The notes: generated from the sequence alone by a model not told the origin. Counted from the first letter of the stretch, positions 27,926 to 37,949 are shown. The stretch: DNA of 64,000 bases from Planctomycetota bacterium (GCA_016716265.1 JADJWQ010000006.1:434001-498000), one strand, 5' to 3'. Numbers and translations are program-made.

Positions 27926-30900
27926 ATGAAGCGCATCCCAGCACTGCTCGCAACGGCCGCCCTCTCGGTCGGCAGCGTCCTGGGCCAGGGCCCCGTCGGG
28001 ATCGACGAGCCCTGCCAGTACGTGACCACGCCGCCACACCGGGTCCCCTCCCAGGCTCCCGATGCTCCGCTGCCGCCGCGCGCGATCCGGACCACGCTGC
28101 CCGACCACGACGCCGGCGGCTACCAGGTGCCGATCGGCACCGGCGGTCTGCCGCAGCCCGACAATGGGCCCGCGGAGGTGGTGTTGGAGGGGATGCCGTC
28201 GCCGACGGCGGCGGGCGACTACCGGGTGTTCCAGAACCCGGACGTCGTGACGGGGCAGTCGAGCACCGGCGAGCCGTCGGTGGCGCTCGCGGATTCCCAG
28301 AACTGGTTCTACACGGGCAACTGGCACGCCCGATCGACCGTCAGTGGTGGCCAGCTCTGGCTCCCGATCAACCCGGCCACCCGGTTCGGCTCGCTGTGGG
28401 GCGGCTTCTGCTGCGACCAGCGCGTGATCACGGACGGCACGCTGTCCGTATGGCTGCTCCAGTACCTCGAGGACGCGAACGGCAACGGTGGCGTCGTGTT
28501 CGCCGTCTTCGACAATGCCGCGGCGCTCGGGATCGGCCTCGTCGCACGGTTCTGGGCGCTCGATCCACAGGACTTCGGGTTCCCGACCAACCGCTGGTTC
28601 GACTTCCCCGACGTCGCGATGAGCGACGACTACTTCTACTTCTCGTCGAACGTCTTCGACGCTCAGGAGACGTCGCGCGGAGGCATCGTCGCGCGCGTGC
28701 GGAAAGCCGATCTCCTGGCGGGTGGCAGCCCCACCTGGGGCTTCTGGCGCAACGAGAGCAGCGAGACGCCATCCTACCGCTTCACGCAGGGTAGGAACGG
28801 CAGCACCGTCTGGGCAGGAGAGCACGTCTCGACGACGTCGTTGCGGATCCACCGCTACTCGGACGCGAGCGGCAGCCGAACCCTGTGGGCACCGACGATC
28901 TCGGCCTGGACGACCGGCACGACCGCGGCGACCGGCCCCAATGGGCGGACGTTCATGCGCGGCAACAACCGCATTCGGGGCGCATACAATACCGGACGCG
29001 AGGTCGGCTTCCTGTGGCGCTCCAAGGCGCAGACCGGGCGACCGAACGACTTCGTGCGCGTCTCGCGGTTCGACATCTCGAGCGGCGCGCCCGCGCGGAT
29101 CGAGGACTACGACATCTGGGGCCAGACGGTCACCTATGGCTATCCCGCTGCCACGTCCAATGCCTGGGGACACGTCGGGGTGATCCTGGCGGGCGGCAGC
29201 AGCACGCAGAGCGTGAGCTGCGCGACCGCCATGTTCGACGATCTCGAGAAGTTCGGCACGGTCCGCTTCTTCGCGACGAGCAACGTGGATCCCGAGGACG
29301 GCCGCTGGGGCGACTTCTACACGGTCCAGCAGTGGCCCTCGAACGGGGCGTCCGGGACCTTCGCGGGCGGTGGCGTACGGCTGACGAACGCAAGCACCCC
29401 GAGCTCCGGAATCCACGAGTTCGTCCACTTCGGTCGCGAGGCCTTCCAGGAGTCCGGCGTCGCGCTGCAGGTGGTGTCCAAGCCGGTCGGGAGCGTCCGC
29501 ATCACGCTGACGCCGACCGATCTGAGCAACCTGGGCGACGTCACGACGCCCGGCTACCGGCGGTTCGCGGAGAACACGAGCTACGTGCTGACGGCCCCGG
29601 CACGGCACGTGGTCAGCAGCACCGAGGCGTACCGCTTCCTGCGCTGGGATCACTGGTCGGAACCCGGCGTGTCCACCTCGCAGTCGAACGGATTGGTGAC
29701 CCTGTCGAAGCAGATCGGGACGCTCGACGATCGCGCCGAGGCCATCTACCAGCGTGAGCGCACGCTCCAGGTCACGTCGGACGCCCCCGGCTCCGGCGCG
29801 AGGATCACCGTCAGCCCGCTCGATCTCGACGGACGCGGCGACGGCTCGACCACCTTCACCAGGGCCTACTACGACGGCACCGGCGTCACGCTGGTCGCGG
29901 CCGACACCGCCGGCCTGCGGCGGTTCGGCCGCTGGTTGATCGACGGCACCGCACAGCCGACCGGCATGCGCGCCGTGACGCTCACGATGGACCGGAACCA
30001 CACGGCGCGCGCCGAATACGGAGACGGCACCTGCTACGACCCGGACCTCGGTACGGCGCTCAACATGGGCGACGACACCGTCCGCACCGGCCAGCAGCTC
30101 GGCTTCGACTTCGTGAAGCCGGGCGGCGGCACGACGAACGCGATCTCGATCAGCTCGAACGGGTTCGTCTGGCTGAGCGGCAACAACACGGCGAACTCCT
30201 TCCAACCGACCGCGGCTGCGCTGCTCGCCAATCCCGCCCGGATCGCACCGTTCTGGCGCGATCTCGACTTCCGCGGCGAGGCCGACGACACCTACTTCAA
30301 GGCCGCGGGCGATCGGGCGGTGATCACCTGGCACCGCGCGCGCACGATCAACGGCTCGTCGCTGTTCACGGTGCAGCTCACGCTGTACCCGGACGGCACC
30401 TTCCACACCGCCTACGTGGGCGACTTCGACGACGGCACGACGCTGGTCGGCTGGAGCGAGGGCGGCGGCGCCAGCTCGACCGGGCCGACCAATCTCAGCC
30501 TCGCGCCGTTCGACACCGGGACGTTCGCGACGACCTACGAGGAGTTCACGGGCAGCGGCTTCGACCTCGCACGGGCGATCCTGTCGAGCCAGCGGAAGAG
30601 CAATGGCGGCTACCTCGTCGATCGCGAGGAGAGCGTGTGTCTGCCCGCGTCGAACCAGTTCTACGGGCAGGGCTGCCGGACGCCGCTGTCGTTCTACGAC
30701 TTCGGCCTGCAGGGCGACCTGTCGAACCGGAGCTTCGAGCTGACTTCGAACGCGCAGGGCGGCTACGACGTCGCGGCGTGCACGACGAGCTGCTTCGACC
30801 CGAACCTGGGCAACGCGCTCGGTGCGGGCGACGACACGCTGTCGACCGTGCAACTGCCGTTCGCGTTCAGCTTCCCGGGCGGGCCGCCGGGCGGCTCGAC

Positions 30901-31663
30901 CGCGATCAGCGTGTGCTCGAACGGGTTCATCTGGCTGGTCGACGGCTCGAGCACGTCGACCGACTTCTCGCCGAGCGTCCTCGAGTTCCTGACCCAGCCG
31001 GCGCGCCTCGCTGCGTTCTGGACCGATCTCGATCCCGCCGCGGGCGTCGCGGACGACGTCTACAGCCTCGCGACGCCCACCAAGGTGACCATCACCTGGA
31101 ACCGGGTGCCGGTGTTCGGCACGACCAGCCCGCTGCTGACGTTCCAGGTGCAGATGTTCCCGTCCGGGCGCGTCGTGCTGGCCTATCAGGGTACCACCGC
31201 CGCGGTCCGCGACGCGCTCGTCGGCTTCACGATCGGCAATGGCGCGGCCGACCCCGGCAATGTGGATCTGCCGTACGTCGTGCCGTTCCGGACGGCCGGA
31301 CCCGACGCACAGGCACCGCTGCTCCTGAGCCCGATGCGGCCGATCCTCGGCACCCAGCAGCGGCTCGAGATCTCGCAGCTCCCCTTGACCGTGGTCGGCG
31401 GCGTGCTGATGCTCGGCCTGAGCCGCGCGAACGTCCCGCTCGACCTGCTCGGCATGCCGGGCTGCAGCAGCCTGACGACCGCCGACGACTCGATCCCGTT
31501 CCCGACCCTACCGCCGGTCGCCCGCGTCGACCTGCCGATCCCGGTGATCCCCGCGCTGCTCGGCCTGTCGATCAAGACGCAGGCATTCCTGGTCGCCCCG
31601 GGCGCGAACCGGCTGGGGCTCCTCAGCAGCAACGGCCTCGAGCTCGTGTTCGGCGAGTTCTGA
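27926..31663 (+). CDS. Large secreted protein with two nidogen-like modules
   Basis: A 1245-residue exported protein; ATG 27926 is followed by the signal peptide MKRIPALLATAALSVGSVLG. The first 480 residues form a beta-rich region with repeated Trp/Phe/Gly patterns (STGEPSVALADSQNWFYTGN, then WGDFYTVQQWP), resembling secreted proteins that often adopt propeller-like folds. Residues 510-690 contain two bacterial surface-type repeats (GSVRITLTPTDLSNLGDVTT and ARITVSPLDLDGRGDG). Two nidogen-like modules follow, near 700-850 (YDPDLGTALNMGDDT, then ISISSNGFVWLSG) and 945-1090 (FDPNLGNALGAGDDT, then SVCSNGFIWLVDG). The last 115 residues are the secretory module also seen at 8.3 kb (GMPGCSS, DLPIPVIPALLGLSIKTQAF). 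No catalytic motif is visible; a surface adhesin or matrix role is inferred. Confidence 0.82.
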   Translation: MKRIPALLATAALSVGSVLGQGPVGIDEPCQYVTTPPHRVPSQAPDAPLPPRAIRTTLPDHDAGGYQVPIGTGGLPQPDNGPAEVVLEGMPSPTAAGDYRVFQNPDVVTGQSSTGEPSVALADSQNWFYTGNWHARSTVSGGQLWLPINPATRFGSLWGGFCCDQRVITDGTLSVWLLQYLEDANGNGGVVFAVFDNAAALGIGLVARFWALDPQDFGFPTNRWFDFPDVAMSDDYFYFSSNVFDAQETSRGGIVARVRKADLLAGGSPTWGFWRNESSETPSYRFTQGRNGSTVWAGEHVSTTSLRIHRYSDASGSRTLWAPTISAWTTGTTAATGPNGRTFMRGNNRIRGAYNTGREVGFLWRSKAQTGRPNDFVRVSRFDISSGAPARIEDYDIWGQTVTYGYPAATSNAWGHVGVILAGGSSTQSVSCATAMFDDLEKFGTVRFFATSNVDPEDGRWGDFYTVQQWPSNGASGTFAGGGVRLTNASTPSSGIHEFVHFGREAFQESGVALQVVSKPVGSVRITLTPTDLSNLGDVTTPGYRRFAENTSYVLTAPARHVVSSTEAYRFLRWDHWSEPGVSTSQSNGLVTLSKQIGTLDDRAEAIYQRERTLQVTSDAPGSGARITVSPLDLDGRGDGSTTFTRAYYDGTGVTLVAADTAGLRRFGRWLIDGTAQPTGMRAVTLTMDRNHTARAEYGDGTCYDPDLGTALNMGDDTVRTGQQLGFDFVKPGGGTTNAISISSNGFVWLSGNNTANSFQPTAAALLANPARIAPFWRDLDFRGEADDTYFKAAGDRAVITWHRARTINGSSLFTVQLTLYPDGTFHTAYVGDFDDGTTLVGWSEGGGASSTGPTNLSLAPFDTGTFATTYEEFTGSGFDLARAILSSQRKSNGGYLVDREESVCLPASNQFYGQGCRTPLSFYDFGLQGDLSNRSFELTSNAQGGYDVAACTTSCFDPNLGNALGAGDDTLSTVQLPFAFSFPGGPPGGSTAISVCSNGFIWLVDGSSTSTDFSPSVLEFLTQPARLAAFWTDLDPAAGVADDVYSLATPTKVTITWNRVPVFGTTSPLLTFQVQMFPSGRVVLAYQGTTAAVRDALVGFTIGNGAADPGNVDLPYVVPFRTAGPDAQAPLLLSPMRPILGTQQRLEISQLPLTVVGGVLMLGLSRANVPLDLLGMPGCSSLTTADDSIPFPTLPPVARVDLPIPVIPALLGLSIKTQAFLVAPGANRLGLLSSNGLELVFGEF

Positions 31664-31674
31664 TCGATCGCCCC

Positions 31675-32229
31675 ATGGACGACTCCATAAAGCGACGTTT
31701 GCGTGCTCTCGAGGTCGCGTCGCGCCGGTCGCGCCTGCTGGCGGCCGGCGCGCTGGCGGCCGTCGCCGTCCTGCTGGCCGCGGCCTGGACGCCGCGCCCG
31801 GCCGGGCCGACCGAGGTGCAGGCCACGCGGTTCACCCTCGTCGACGCCGCCGGCAAGGTGCGCGGCGTCTGGGAGCTGCGCAACGGCGACCCGGTGCTCG
31901 AGCTGCTCGATGCCGGCGGCGCGCCCCGCGTCACCGGCTACATCAAGCAGGGCGTGGCCTGCCTCCTGTTGCGGGACGCCGAGCACCGCTCCCGACTCGG
32001 CCTCACCGTGGACAACCTCGGCAATCCGCAGCAATTGCTGCTCGACGAGGGCCAGGTGCCGCGCGTCTCGCTGACGCTGAGCGAGCGCGGCCTCGGCAAT
32101 CTCCGGATGACGACGGCCGAGGGCCACACACCGGTCGGCCTCGGGTTCCTGACCGACGGTGCGCCCTGGCTGCGGCCGAGCGAGACCCACGACGGCGGCG
32201 ACTGGGGCAAGCCGCGCGACGGCCGCTGA
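31675..32229 (+). CDS. Single-pass membrane protein with short beta-repeat domain, unknown function
   Basis: A 184-residue protein. The N-terminus is basic (DDSIKRRLRALEVASRRSR), followed by one membrane segment (LLAAGALAAVAVLLAAAW) and an exported domain. That domain is made of repeated strands in the pattern LxDxxGxxRxxxxL: FTLVDAAGKVRGVWEL, LELLDAGGAPRVTGYI, LLLRDAEHRSRLGLTV, LLLDEGQVPRVSLTL. It starts 11 bases after the stop of the large secreted protein, so the two are probably co-transcribed. I do not recognise the family and assign no function. Confidence 0.7.
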   Translation: MDDSIKRRLRALEVASRRSRLLAAGALAAVAVLLAAAWTPRPAGPTEVQATRFTLVDAAGKVRGVWELRNGDPVLELLDAGGAPRVTGYIKQGVACLLLRDAEHRSRLGLTVDNLGNPQQLLLDEGQVPRVSLTLSERGLGNLRMTTAEGHTPVGLGFLTDGAPWLRPSETHDGGDWGKPRDGR

Positions 32230-32379
32230 GCCGCCCGGCGACGCGGACCTCGCGACCGCCGCGCGCGCCTGGACCCGATCGGGCGCGCCGGCGGGGAAGC
32301 GTGGCGGCACCCGGCGGGCACGGCTAAGGTCGCGGCTCCCCGCGCGCCCGCGCGCCGCCGAGACCGCACCCGATCCGCC

Positions 32380-34584
32380 ATGAATGCCACGATCCTGCGC
32401 GCCGTCCTCCCCGCCGCGTTCGCCCTGCTGCTCGCCGACCGCCCGCCGCTCGCCCCCAACCCGCTGGCCCCCGACGAGGGCCAGTGGCTGCCGCAGCAGA
32501 TCCGCGCGATGAACTGGGCCGCGCTCGAGGCGCGCGGCATGCAGCTCACGCGCGACGAGTTCTGGCACCCCGAGCGCGGCGGCGTGCTGTCGGCGGCGGT
32601 GCAGATCGGCGGCTGCACGGCGTCGTTCGTGTCGGCCGACGGCCTCGTGGTCACCAACCACCATTGCGGCTTCGGCGCCGTCAACGCGCTGAGCAGCACC
32701 GAGCACAACTACCTGCGCGACGGCTTCGTCGCCGCGACGCCGGCCGCGGAGCTGCCGGCACCCGGAATGGTCGTGCTGGTGGTGCGCCGCATCGAGGACG
32801 TCACCGCGAAGGTGCACGCGGCCCAGGCCGAGGCGACCTCCGACCTCGACCGCTGGCAGCGCACCCAGGAGGTGATCCGGCAGCTGGTCGCCGAGGGCGA
32901 GAAGGAGCCCGATACGACCTGCAGCGTCGCGTCGTTCTACGAGGGCCGCGAGTACCACCTCTACTACCGCACGCGGCTGACCGACGTGCGCCTCGTCTAC
33001 GCGCCGCCGCGCGCGATCGGTGAGTACGGCGGCGAGGTCGACAACTGGGAGTGGCCGCGGCACACCGGCGACTTCACGTTCTTCCGCGCCTACGCCGCGC
33101 CGGACGGCTCACCGCGCGCGCACTCGAGCGACAACGTGCCGTTCCGTCCCGAGCACTGGCTGAAGGTCAGCGCCGACGGCGTGCAGGACGACGACCTGGT
33201 GCTGATCCTCGGCTATCCGGGCACGACCGAACGCTACCTGACGTCGGTCGCGGTCGCCGACCGCGAGGGCGTGTTCTACCCGCTGCGGCTCGACCTGCTG
33301 ACGCGGGTGCTCGCGGTGCTCGAGCGGCAAGCGAACCGCAGCGAGCAGGACCAGCTCGACTATGCGTCGCTGATCAAGTCGCTGGCGAACGTGCAGAAGA
33401 ACGCCGCCGGCATGGTGTGGGGTCTCGCCCGCAATGCGGTCGTCGCCAGGAAGCAGCGCGAGGAGGCGGAGTTCCGCCAGTGGCTCGCGGCGTCGCCCGA
33501 CCGCATGGCCCGCTACGGCAGCGTGCTCGACGAACTGCTGGCCGCCGACCGCGAGGCGTCGCGCACGACCCGCAAGGACCTCGTGCTCGGGCTCGCGCTG
33601 TCGTCGCGGATCAACCCGTTCCTGCGCGGCATCTGCGACCTCGTCGCGGCCACGGCGGACAACCGCGACGGCCGCGGCTCCGGCAACCTGCGCCGCCGCT
33701 TCGGCAGCGACGCGCTGACGCGCGACCTGCAGGCCGTGCAGCAGCCGCTGCTCGCGATCCTGCTCGACGAGGTCCGGCGCCTCGACGGCGACGACGCGTT
33801 CGCCGGCCGCACGGCGCTGCGGCCGGAGACCGACGAGCCGACCGCGCAGGTCGTCGCCGAGCTGCTGCAGAGCCCGCTGACGACCGCCGCCGGCCGTATC
33901 TCGCTGCTCGAGTCCGGCCCCGACGGCCTCGCGGCGAGCGCCGACCCGCTCGTGAAGCTCGCGCTCGGCCTCAATGCGGAGCGCGACGCGATGGTCGACC
34001 GCAGCCGCAATGCCGAGGGCCGCAGCGTCGTCCTCGCGCGGGCCTGGATCGAGGCGCAGCAGGAGTGGCGCGGCACGTCGTTCTACCCCGACGCCAACAG
34101 CACGCTGCGCGTGTCGATCGCGAGCGTCAAGGGCTACGAGCCGCGCGACGGCGTGCGCTACACGCCGCACACGACGGTCGCCGGCCTGCTCGCGAAGCAC
34201 ACCGGCACCGAGCCGTTCGACGCCCCGGCGGCCCTGCGCACGGCCGCCGAGTCGCGCCGCGCCAGCCGCTACTTCGATCCGCGCGTCGGCGACGTGCCGG
34301 TCTGCTTCCTGACCGACGGCGACACCACCGGCGGCAACTCCGGCTCGCCGGTCGTCAACGGCAAGGGCGAGCTCGTCGGCCTGAACTTCGACCGCGTGTT
34401 CGAGAACGTGTCGGGCGACTACGGCTGGAGCCCGGACCGCTCGCGCAACGTCTCGGTGGACGTCCGCTTCGTGCTGTGGTGCCTGGAGTCGGTGCTGCCC
34501 GCCCACCACCTGCTGCGCGAGATGGGCGTGTGGCGCGACGCGCCGGTCCCGGGCGCGAAGCGCGCACCGGCCGGCGCGCGCTGA
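32380..34584 (+). CDS. S46 family dipeptidyl-peptidase (DPP7/DPP11 type)
   Basis: A 734-residue serine dipeptidyl-peptidase of family S46, at the usual length (about 720). These periplasmic or secreted exopeptidases remove dipeptides from peptide N-termini. The chymotrypsin-like triad regions are clear: histidine in FVSADGLVVTNHHCGFG (H94/H95), aspartate in GGEVDNWEWPRHTGDFTFF, and serine S654 in TTGGNSGSPVVNGKGE. Just after the serine the sequence reads LVGLNFDRVFENVSGDYGW. The arginine (R672) sits where DPP11 enzymes carry the Arg that selects acidic P1 residues and DPP7 carries Gly, so a preference for Asp/Glu is suggested. The N-terminus is hydrophobic and fits a weak signal peptide. Confidence 0.93.
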   Translation: MNATILRAVLPAAFALLLADRPPLAPNPLAPDEGQWLPQQIRAMNWAALEARGMQLTRDEFWHPERGGVLSAAVQIGGCTASFVSADGLVVTNHHCGFGAVNALSSTEHNYLRDGFVAATPAAELPAPGMVVLVVRRIEDVTAKVHAAQAEATSDLDRWQRTQEVIRQLVAEGEKEPDTTCSVASFYEGREYHLYYRTRLTDVRLVYAPPRAIGEYGGEVDNWEWPRHTGDFTFFRAYAAPDGSPRAHSSDNVPFRPEHWLKVSADGVQDDDLVLILGYPGTTERYLTSVAVADREGVFYPLRLDLLTRVLAVLERQANRSEQDQLDYASLIKSLANVQKNAAGMVWGLARNAVVARKQREEAEFRQWLAASPDRMARYGSVLDELLAADREASRTTRKDLVLGLALSSRINPFLRGICDLVAATADNRDGRGSGNLRRRFGSDALTRDLQAVQQPLLAILLDEVRRLDGDDAFAGRTALRPETDEPTAQVVAELLQSPLTTAAGRISLLESGPDGLAASADPLVKLALGLNAERDAMVDRSRNAEGRSVVLARAWIEAQQEWRGTSFYPDANSTLRVSIASVKGYEPRDGVRYTPHTTVAGLLAKHTGTEPFDAPAALRTAAESRRASRYFDPRVGDVPVCFLTDGDTTGGNSGSPVVNGKGELVGLNFDRVFENVSGDYGWSPDRSRNVSVDVRFVLWCLESVLPAHHLLREMGVWRDAPVPGAKRAPAGAR

Positions 34585-35062
34585 CGGCTCCGCACCCGTC
34601 GAGCTCGCCGGGGAGCCGCCGATCGTCGGTGCCGCTCCGAACGCGTCGGAGCAGGCATCCGGAAGCCGTGCGCGGTCGCACTCCACCTCGCCACCCACAC
34701 ACCGGTGGCGCGTCCCCGCCGCGACGCGGGCGTCGCGTGCCGGACGCGTCGCGGAGCGACGCCCGTTCACACGACCTGCTCCGGCACTGTCGCTCCAGCG
34801 AGGCCGCCGAGCGGCATCGGGACCTGCTGGACGATCGGACCGCTCCGCTCGACGCCGGGTCCACGCGCGTCGCCAGTCGACGCTCCCGGATCGGTTCGAA
34901 GCGTTCGCCCCGCGCACTCCACGATCGAGCCCGCACGCGCGACTCCGCGGCACCGACGCTGTGGCGCCAGCGACCCGACGCTGCCCTCCCGCTCTCTTCC
35001 AACCCCTTCCGGGGCCGGGTAGCCTCTGCCGCGGACGCCGCGTCTCGGGTGTCCGCTCGACG
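34585..35062. other. 478-base intergenic region, no gene seen
   Basis: No convincing coding pattern in any frame; the long antisense frames here are by-products of high GC. The only structure I can point to is a 9-bp inverted repeat (GGGCGTCGC at 34728-34736 and GCGACGCCC at 34756-34764, 19-base loop), which could be chance at this GC content. The region should hold the promoter of the SpeE-like gene, but no clear promoter boxes are visible. Confidence 0.5.
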
Positions 35063-37747
35063 ATGAACACTTCGACCGAAGCCCGAGCCGGCCGTGGCAT
35101 GCTGCTCGCGGTGTTCCTGATCTCGGCGGCACTGCTCGCCGTGCAGGTGCTCCAGACCCGCCTGTTCAGCGTGATGCTCTGGCACCACCTGACCTACATG
35201 GTGGTCACGATCACCCTGCTGGGCTTCGGCGCCGGCGGCGCATTGTACGCGGTGTTCCCGGCGATCGGCCGGATCGGCGGCCACGCGAGGATCTCGGTCG
35301 CGCTGTGCTGCAGCCTGTTCAGCCTGACTCTGATCGCCGCGTTCTCGATCCTCGGTCACGACCCGACCGACACGCTCGACATCGAGCAGGATCGCTCGCG
35401 CTACTTCTGGCTGTTCGTCAACTATGCCTATCTGATCGTGCCGTTCCTGTTCGCGGGGCTCGGCGTGGCCATCGCATTGCAGGAGTACCGCGGCTCGGTC
35501 CACAAGATCTATTTCTGGAACCTGCTCGGCTCCGGCGTCGGCGCGTTCCTGTTCCTGCTGCTCGTCCGCACTGTCGGTGGGCCCGGCTGCCTGTTCTTGT
35601 TCGCGAGCCTCGGCGGCGTCGCGGCACTGAGCGCCCTCACCGGCGGGCTGCCGCGCGCAGCGCTGCCCGCGCGCGTGCTCGCGGTGCTCGCGACCGCGAT
35701 CTGGCCACTGGCGCTGATCTTCCCGGGGAACGCTGCCGGGGTCGTGCCCATCCAGCCAGCGGCCAGCAAGGCATTGACGAGCTCCAGGGACCTCTACGAG
35801 CTGCAGGCCCAGCTCGAGCGCCAGCGAGACCCGACCTTCCCGCTTCCCGATCCGCGGTTCGACCGGACGATCTGGTCGCCGCTGTGTCGGCTCGACACGC
35901 TGCAGCCCCCGCAGAGCCGAGACGCCGTCGAGAAGGACCGCGACGAACCGGCGGCGGACCCGCGCGTCCAGGTCCACGTGTTCCAGGACGGCGACGCCCC
36001 GACCGTGATCTGGTCGAACTCGTTCGCACGTGACTACGCCTACGATCAGAGCTTCTACGGCCTCGGCTATCGGCTGGTCGAGACGCCGAAGGTGCTGGTG
36101 ATCGGCCCGGGCGGCGGCAACGACGTCGAGACCGCGCTGCACTACGGCGCCCGCGAGGTCACCGCCGTGGACATCAACGGTGACACCCTCGCCATGGTGC
36201 AGGACGAGGTGTTCTCGAAGCTCACCGACGTCTACTCGCGCGACAAGGTCACGCCGGTGCACTCGGAGGGCCGCAGCTACCTGCGCCGATCGGGTCAGAA
36301 GTACGACCTGATCCAGATGTCCGGCACCGACACGTACGCAGCGCTCAGCTCCGGGAGCTACATCTTCAGCGAGTCGTACCTCTACACGGTCGAGGCGTTC
36401 GAGGACTACTTCGACCACATCACCGACGACGGCGTCGTCTCGATCATCCGGTTCCGCTTCGAGCCGCCCCGCGAGACGCTGAAGCTGGTCGCGACGGCGG
36501 CCGAGGCACTGCGGCACCGTGGCATCACCGATCCGCGCCGCCACTTCCTCGTCGTCAACCAGGAGAACCGGGGCCCCGTCACCTACGCGGCGCTGCTCGG
36601 ACAGCTGGCAGCGGCAGGCAACCAGCTCGCGAAGGAGATGGCCCCGCGCTTCGAGCGCTACTACCCGGAGCCGCTGCGCTACGCGGTCGCATTGATGCGC
36701 CTGGAGCCGTTCACCGAACAGGACGTCGCGACGATCCGCGCCGCGCTCGCGCCGATGGCGGTTCCCGACGTCAGCCACGAGCTCTACTACGCGGCCGGCT
36801 TCGGCGACGCCGACAGCAACGAGTACCACGGCCTGCTGACCGCCGCGGCGAGCGGCCCCGAGGCACTCGAGAAGTTCGTCTCCGACTACGCCTACCACAT
36901 CGAGCCGGCGACCGACGACAAGCCGTTCTTCTTCAACTTCGGCAGCTGGAGCGACGTCGACCCGACGAGCTCGGGCGCCGGCGACTACGAGACGATCGCC
37001 GGCCGTGAGCCGATCGGCCTGTACATCCTGCTCGCGATGGGGCTGCAGACGATCCTCGCGACCGCGTTGCTCGTCCTGGTGCCGCTGCTGCGCCTCAGGC
37101 GTCACGCACCGCGCGGCTCGTCGCGCCTGCGCGTGTTCACGTATTTCACGGCACTCGGGCTCGCCTTCCTGCTGGTCGAGATCTCGTCGCTGCAGCGCTA
37201 CGTGCTCTACCTCGGCCACCCCACCTACTCGCTGAGCATCGGGCTCGCGAGCTTCCTGGTGTTCTCCGGGCTCGGCTCGGCGACGGCCGGCGCGTTGCGT
37301 CTCGGGCGGGTCGGTGCAGCCATCGCGGCGGCGCTGGTCGTCCTCGGCCTGATCGCGTCCGCCTACCTGTTGCCCGACCTCCTGGTGTCGACGCTCGCGT
37401 ACGACGAGACCTCGCGCGTCCTGATCGCGATCGCGACCATCGCTCCGCTCGCGTTCTTCATGGGCATGCCGTTCCCGACCGGCCTGCGTCTGCTCGCCGG
37501 CGAGGCGCGCGGCGTGATCGCCTGGGCGTTCGGGATCAATGGGTCGGCGTCGGTCGTCGCCTCGATCCTCGCGATCGTCCTCGCGATGGAGTTCGGCTTC
37601 AGCCTGGTCGCCGTGGTGGCGGCCGCGCTCTATCTGCTCGCCGCGCTGACCGTCCCCCAGCCGACGGCCGCCGCGCTCGACGCGGCCGACGACGCCGTCG
37701 ACGCGACGGCCGAAGCGGCGCGGGGCGAGCCGGTCGGCGCCGTGTGA
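35063..37747 (+). CDS. Membrane-embedded spermidine-synthase-like methyltransferase-fold protein
   Basis: An 894-residue protein in three parts. The N-terminal 240 residues hold about seven membrane helices (MLLAVFLISAALLAVQVLQT, YMVVTITLLGFGAGGALYAV, and others). Residues about 330-540 form a spermidine synthase-like Rossmann domain: VLVIGPGGGNDVETALHYGA, then VTAVDINGDTLAMVQDEV, and LIQMSGTDTYAALSSGSYIF. The C-terminal 240 residues are again membrane helices. Known related proteins are annotated as spermidine synthases with MFS-like segments. Whether they make polyamines is unproven, because the diagnostic aspartate region (TDTYAA) differs from soluble SpeE. The start at ATG 35063 places the first helix correctly. 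It ends with an acidic Ala/Asp tail. Confidence 0.82.
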   Translation: MNTSTEARAGRGMLLAVFLISAALLAVQVLQTRLFSVMLWHHLTYMVVTITLLGFGAGGALYAVFPAIGRIGGHARISVALCCSLFSLTLIAAFSILGHDPTDTLDIEQDRSRYFWLFVNYAYLIVPFLFAGLGVAIALQEYRGSVHKIYFWNLLGSGVGAFLFLLLVRTVGGPGCLFLFASLGGVAALSALTGGLPRAALPARVLAVLATAIWPLALIFPGNAAGVVPIQPAASKALTSSRDLYELQAQLERQRDPTFPLPDPRFDRTIWSPLCRLDTLQPPQSRDAVEKDRDEPAADPRVQVHVFQDGDAPTVIWSNSFARDYAYDQSFYGLGYRLVETPKVLVIGPGGGNDVETALHYGAREVTAVDINGDTLAMVQDEVFSKLTDVYSRDKVTPVHSEGRSYLRRSGQKYDLIQMSGTDTYAALSSGSYIFSESYLYTVEAFEDYFDHITDDGVVSIIRFRFEPPRETLKLVATAAEALRHRGITDPRRHFLVVNQENRGPVTYAALLGQLAAAGNQLAKEMAPRFERYYPEPLRYAVALMRLEPFTEQDVATIRAALAPMAVPDVSHELYYAAGFGDADSNEYHGLLTAAASGPEALEKFVSDYAYHIEPATDDKPFFFNFGSWSDVDPTSSGAGDYETIAGREPIGLYILLAMGLQTILATALLVLVPLLRLRRHAPRGSSRLRVFTYFTALGLAFLLVEISSLQRYVLYLGHPTYSLSIGLASFLVFSGLGSATAGALRLGRVGAAIAAALVVLGLIASAYLLPDLLVSTLAYDETSRVLIAIATIAPLAFFMGMPFPTGLRLLAGEARGVIAWAFGINGSASVVASILAIVLAMEFGFSLVAVVAAALYLLAALTVPQPTAAALDAADDAVDATAEAARGEPVGAV

Positions 37748-37949
37748 CGGCCGCGCTCGCCCGCCTCGCGCGCCCGGCTCGACCACGTGGCGCTACGCGG
37801 GCGAGCCGCAGTCGTGGTGCGCCCGATCCCGGCCGCGAGCATCGGTCCGGATTCCCCGACCCGCGCGCAACCGCGGCCTTCGCCCGGCCCACCGGTGTCC
37901 TGCCGGTCCATGACGGGCCGGAGCGGACCACCTACCATGCAGGCCGGAC

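Noticed and set aside
27896..30853. 985-residue minus-strand open frame
   Set aside because: It is antisense to the secreted nidogen-like protein, which has a signal peptide and recognisable modules.
34728..34764. Inverted repeat as terminator of the S46 peptidase gene
   Set aside because: It lies 144 bases after the stop, with a 19-base loop and no T-tract; chance is likely at this GC content.
34355..37786. 1143-residue minus-strand open frame
   Set aside because: It is the antisense shadow of the SpeE-like gene; His/Asp/Gln/Arg-rich with no domain pattern.
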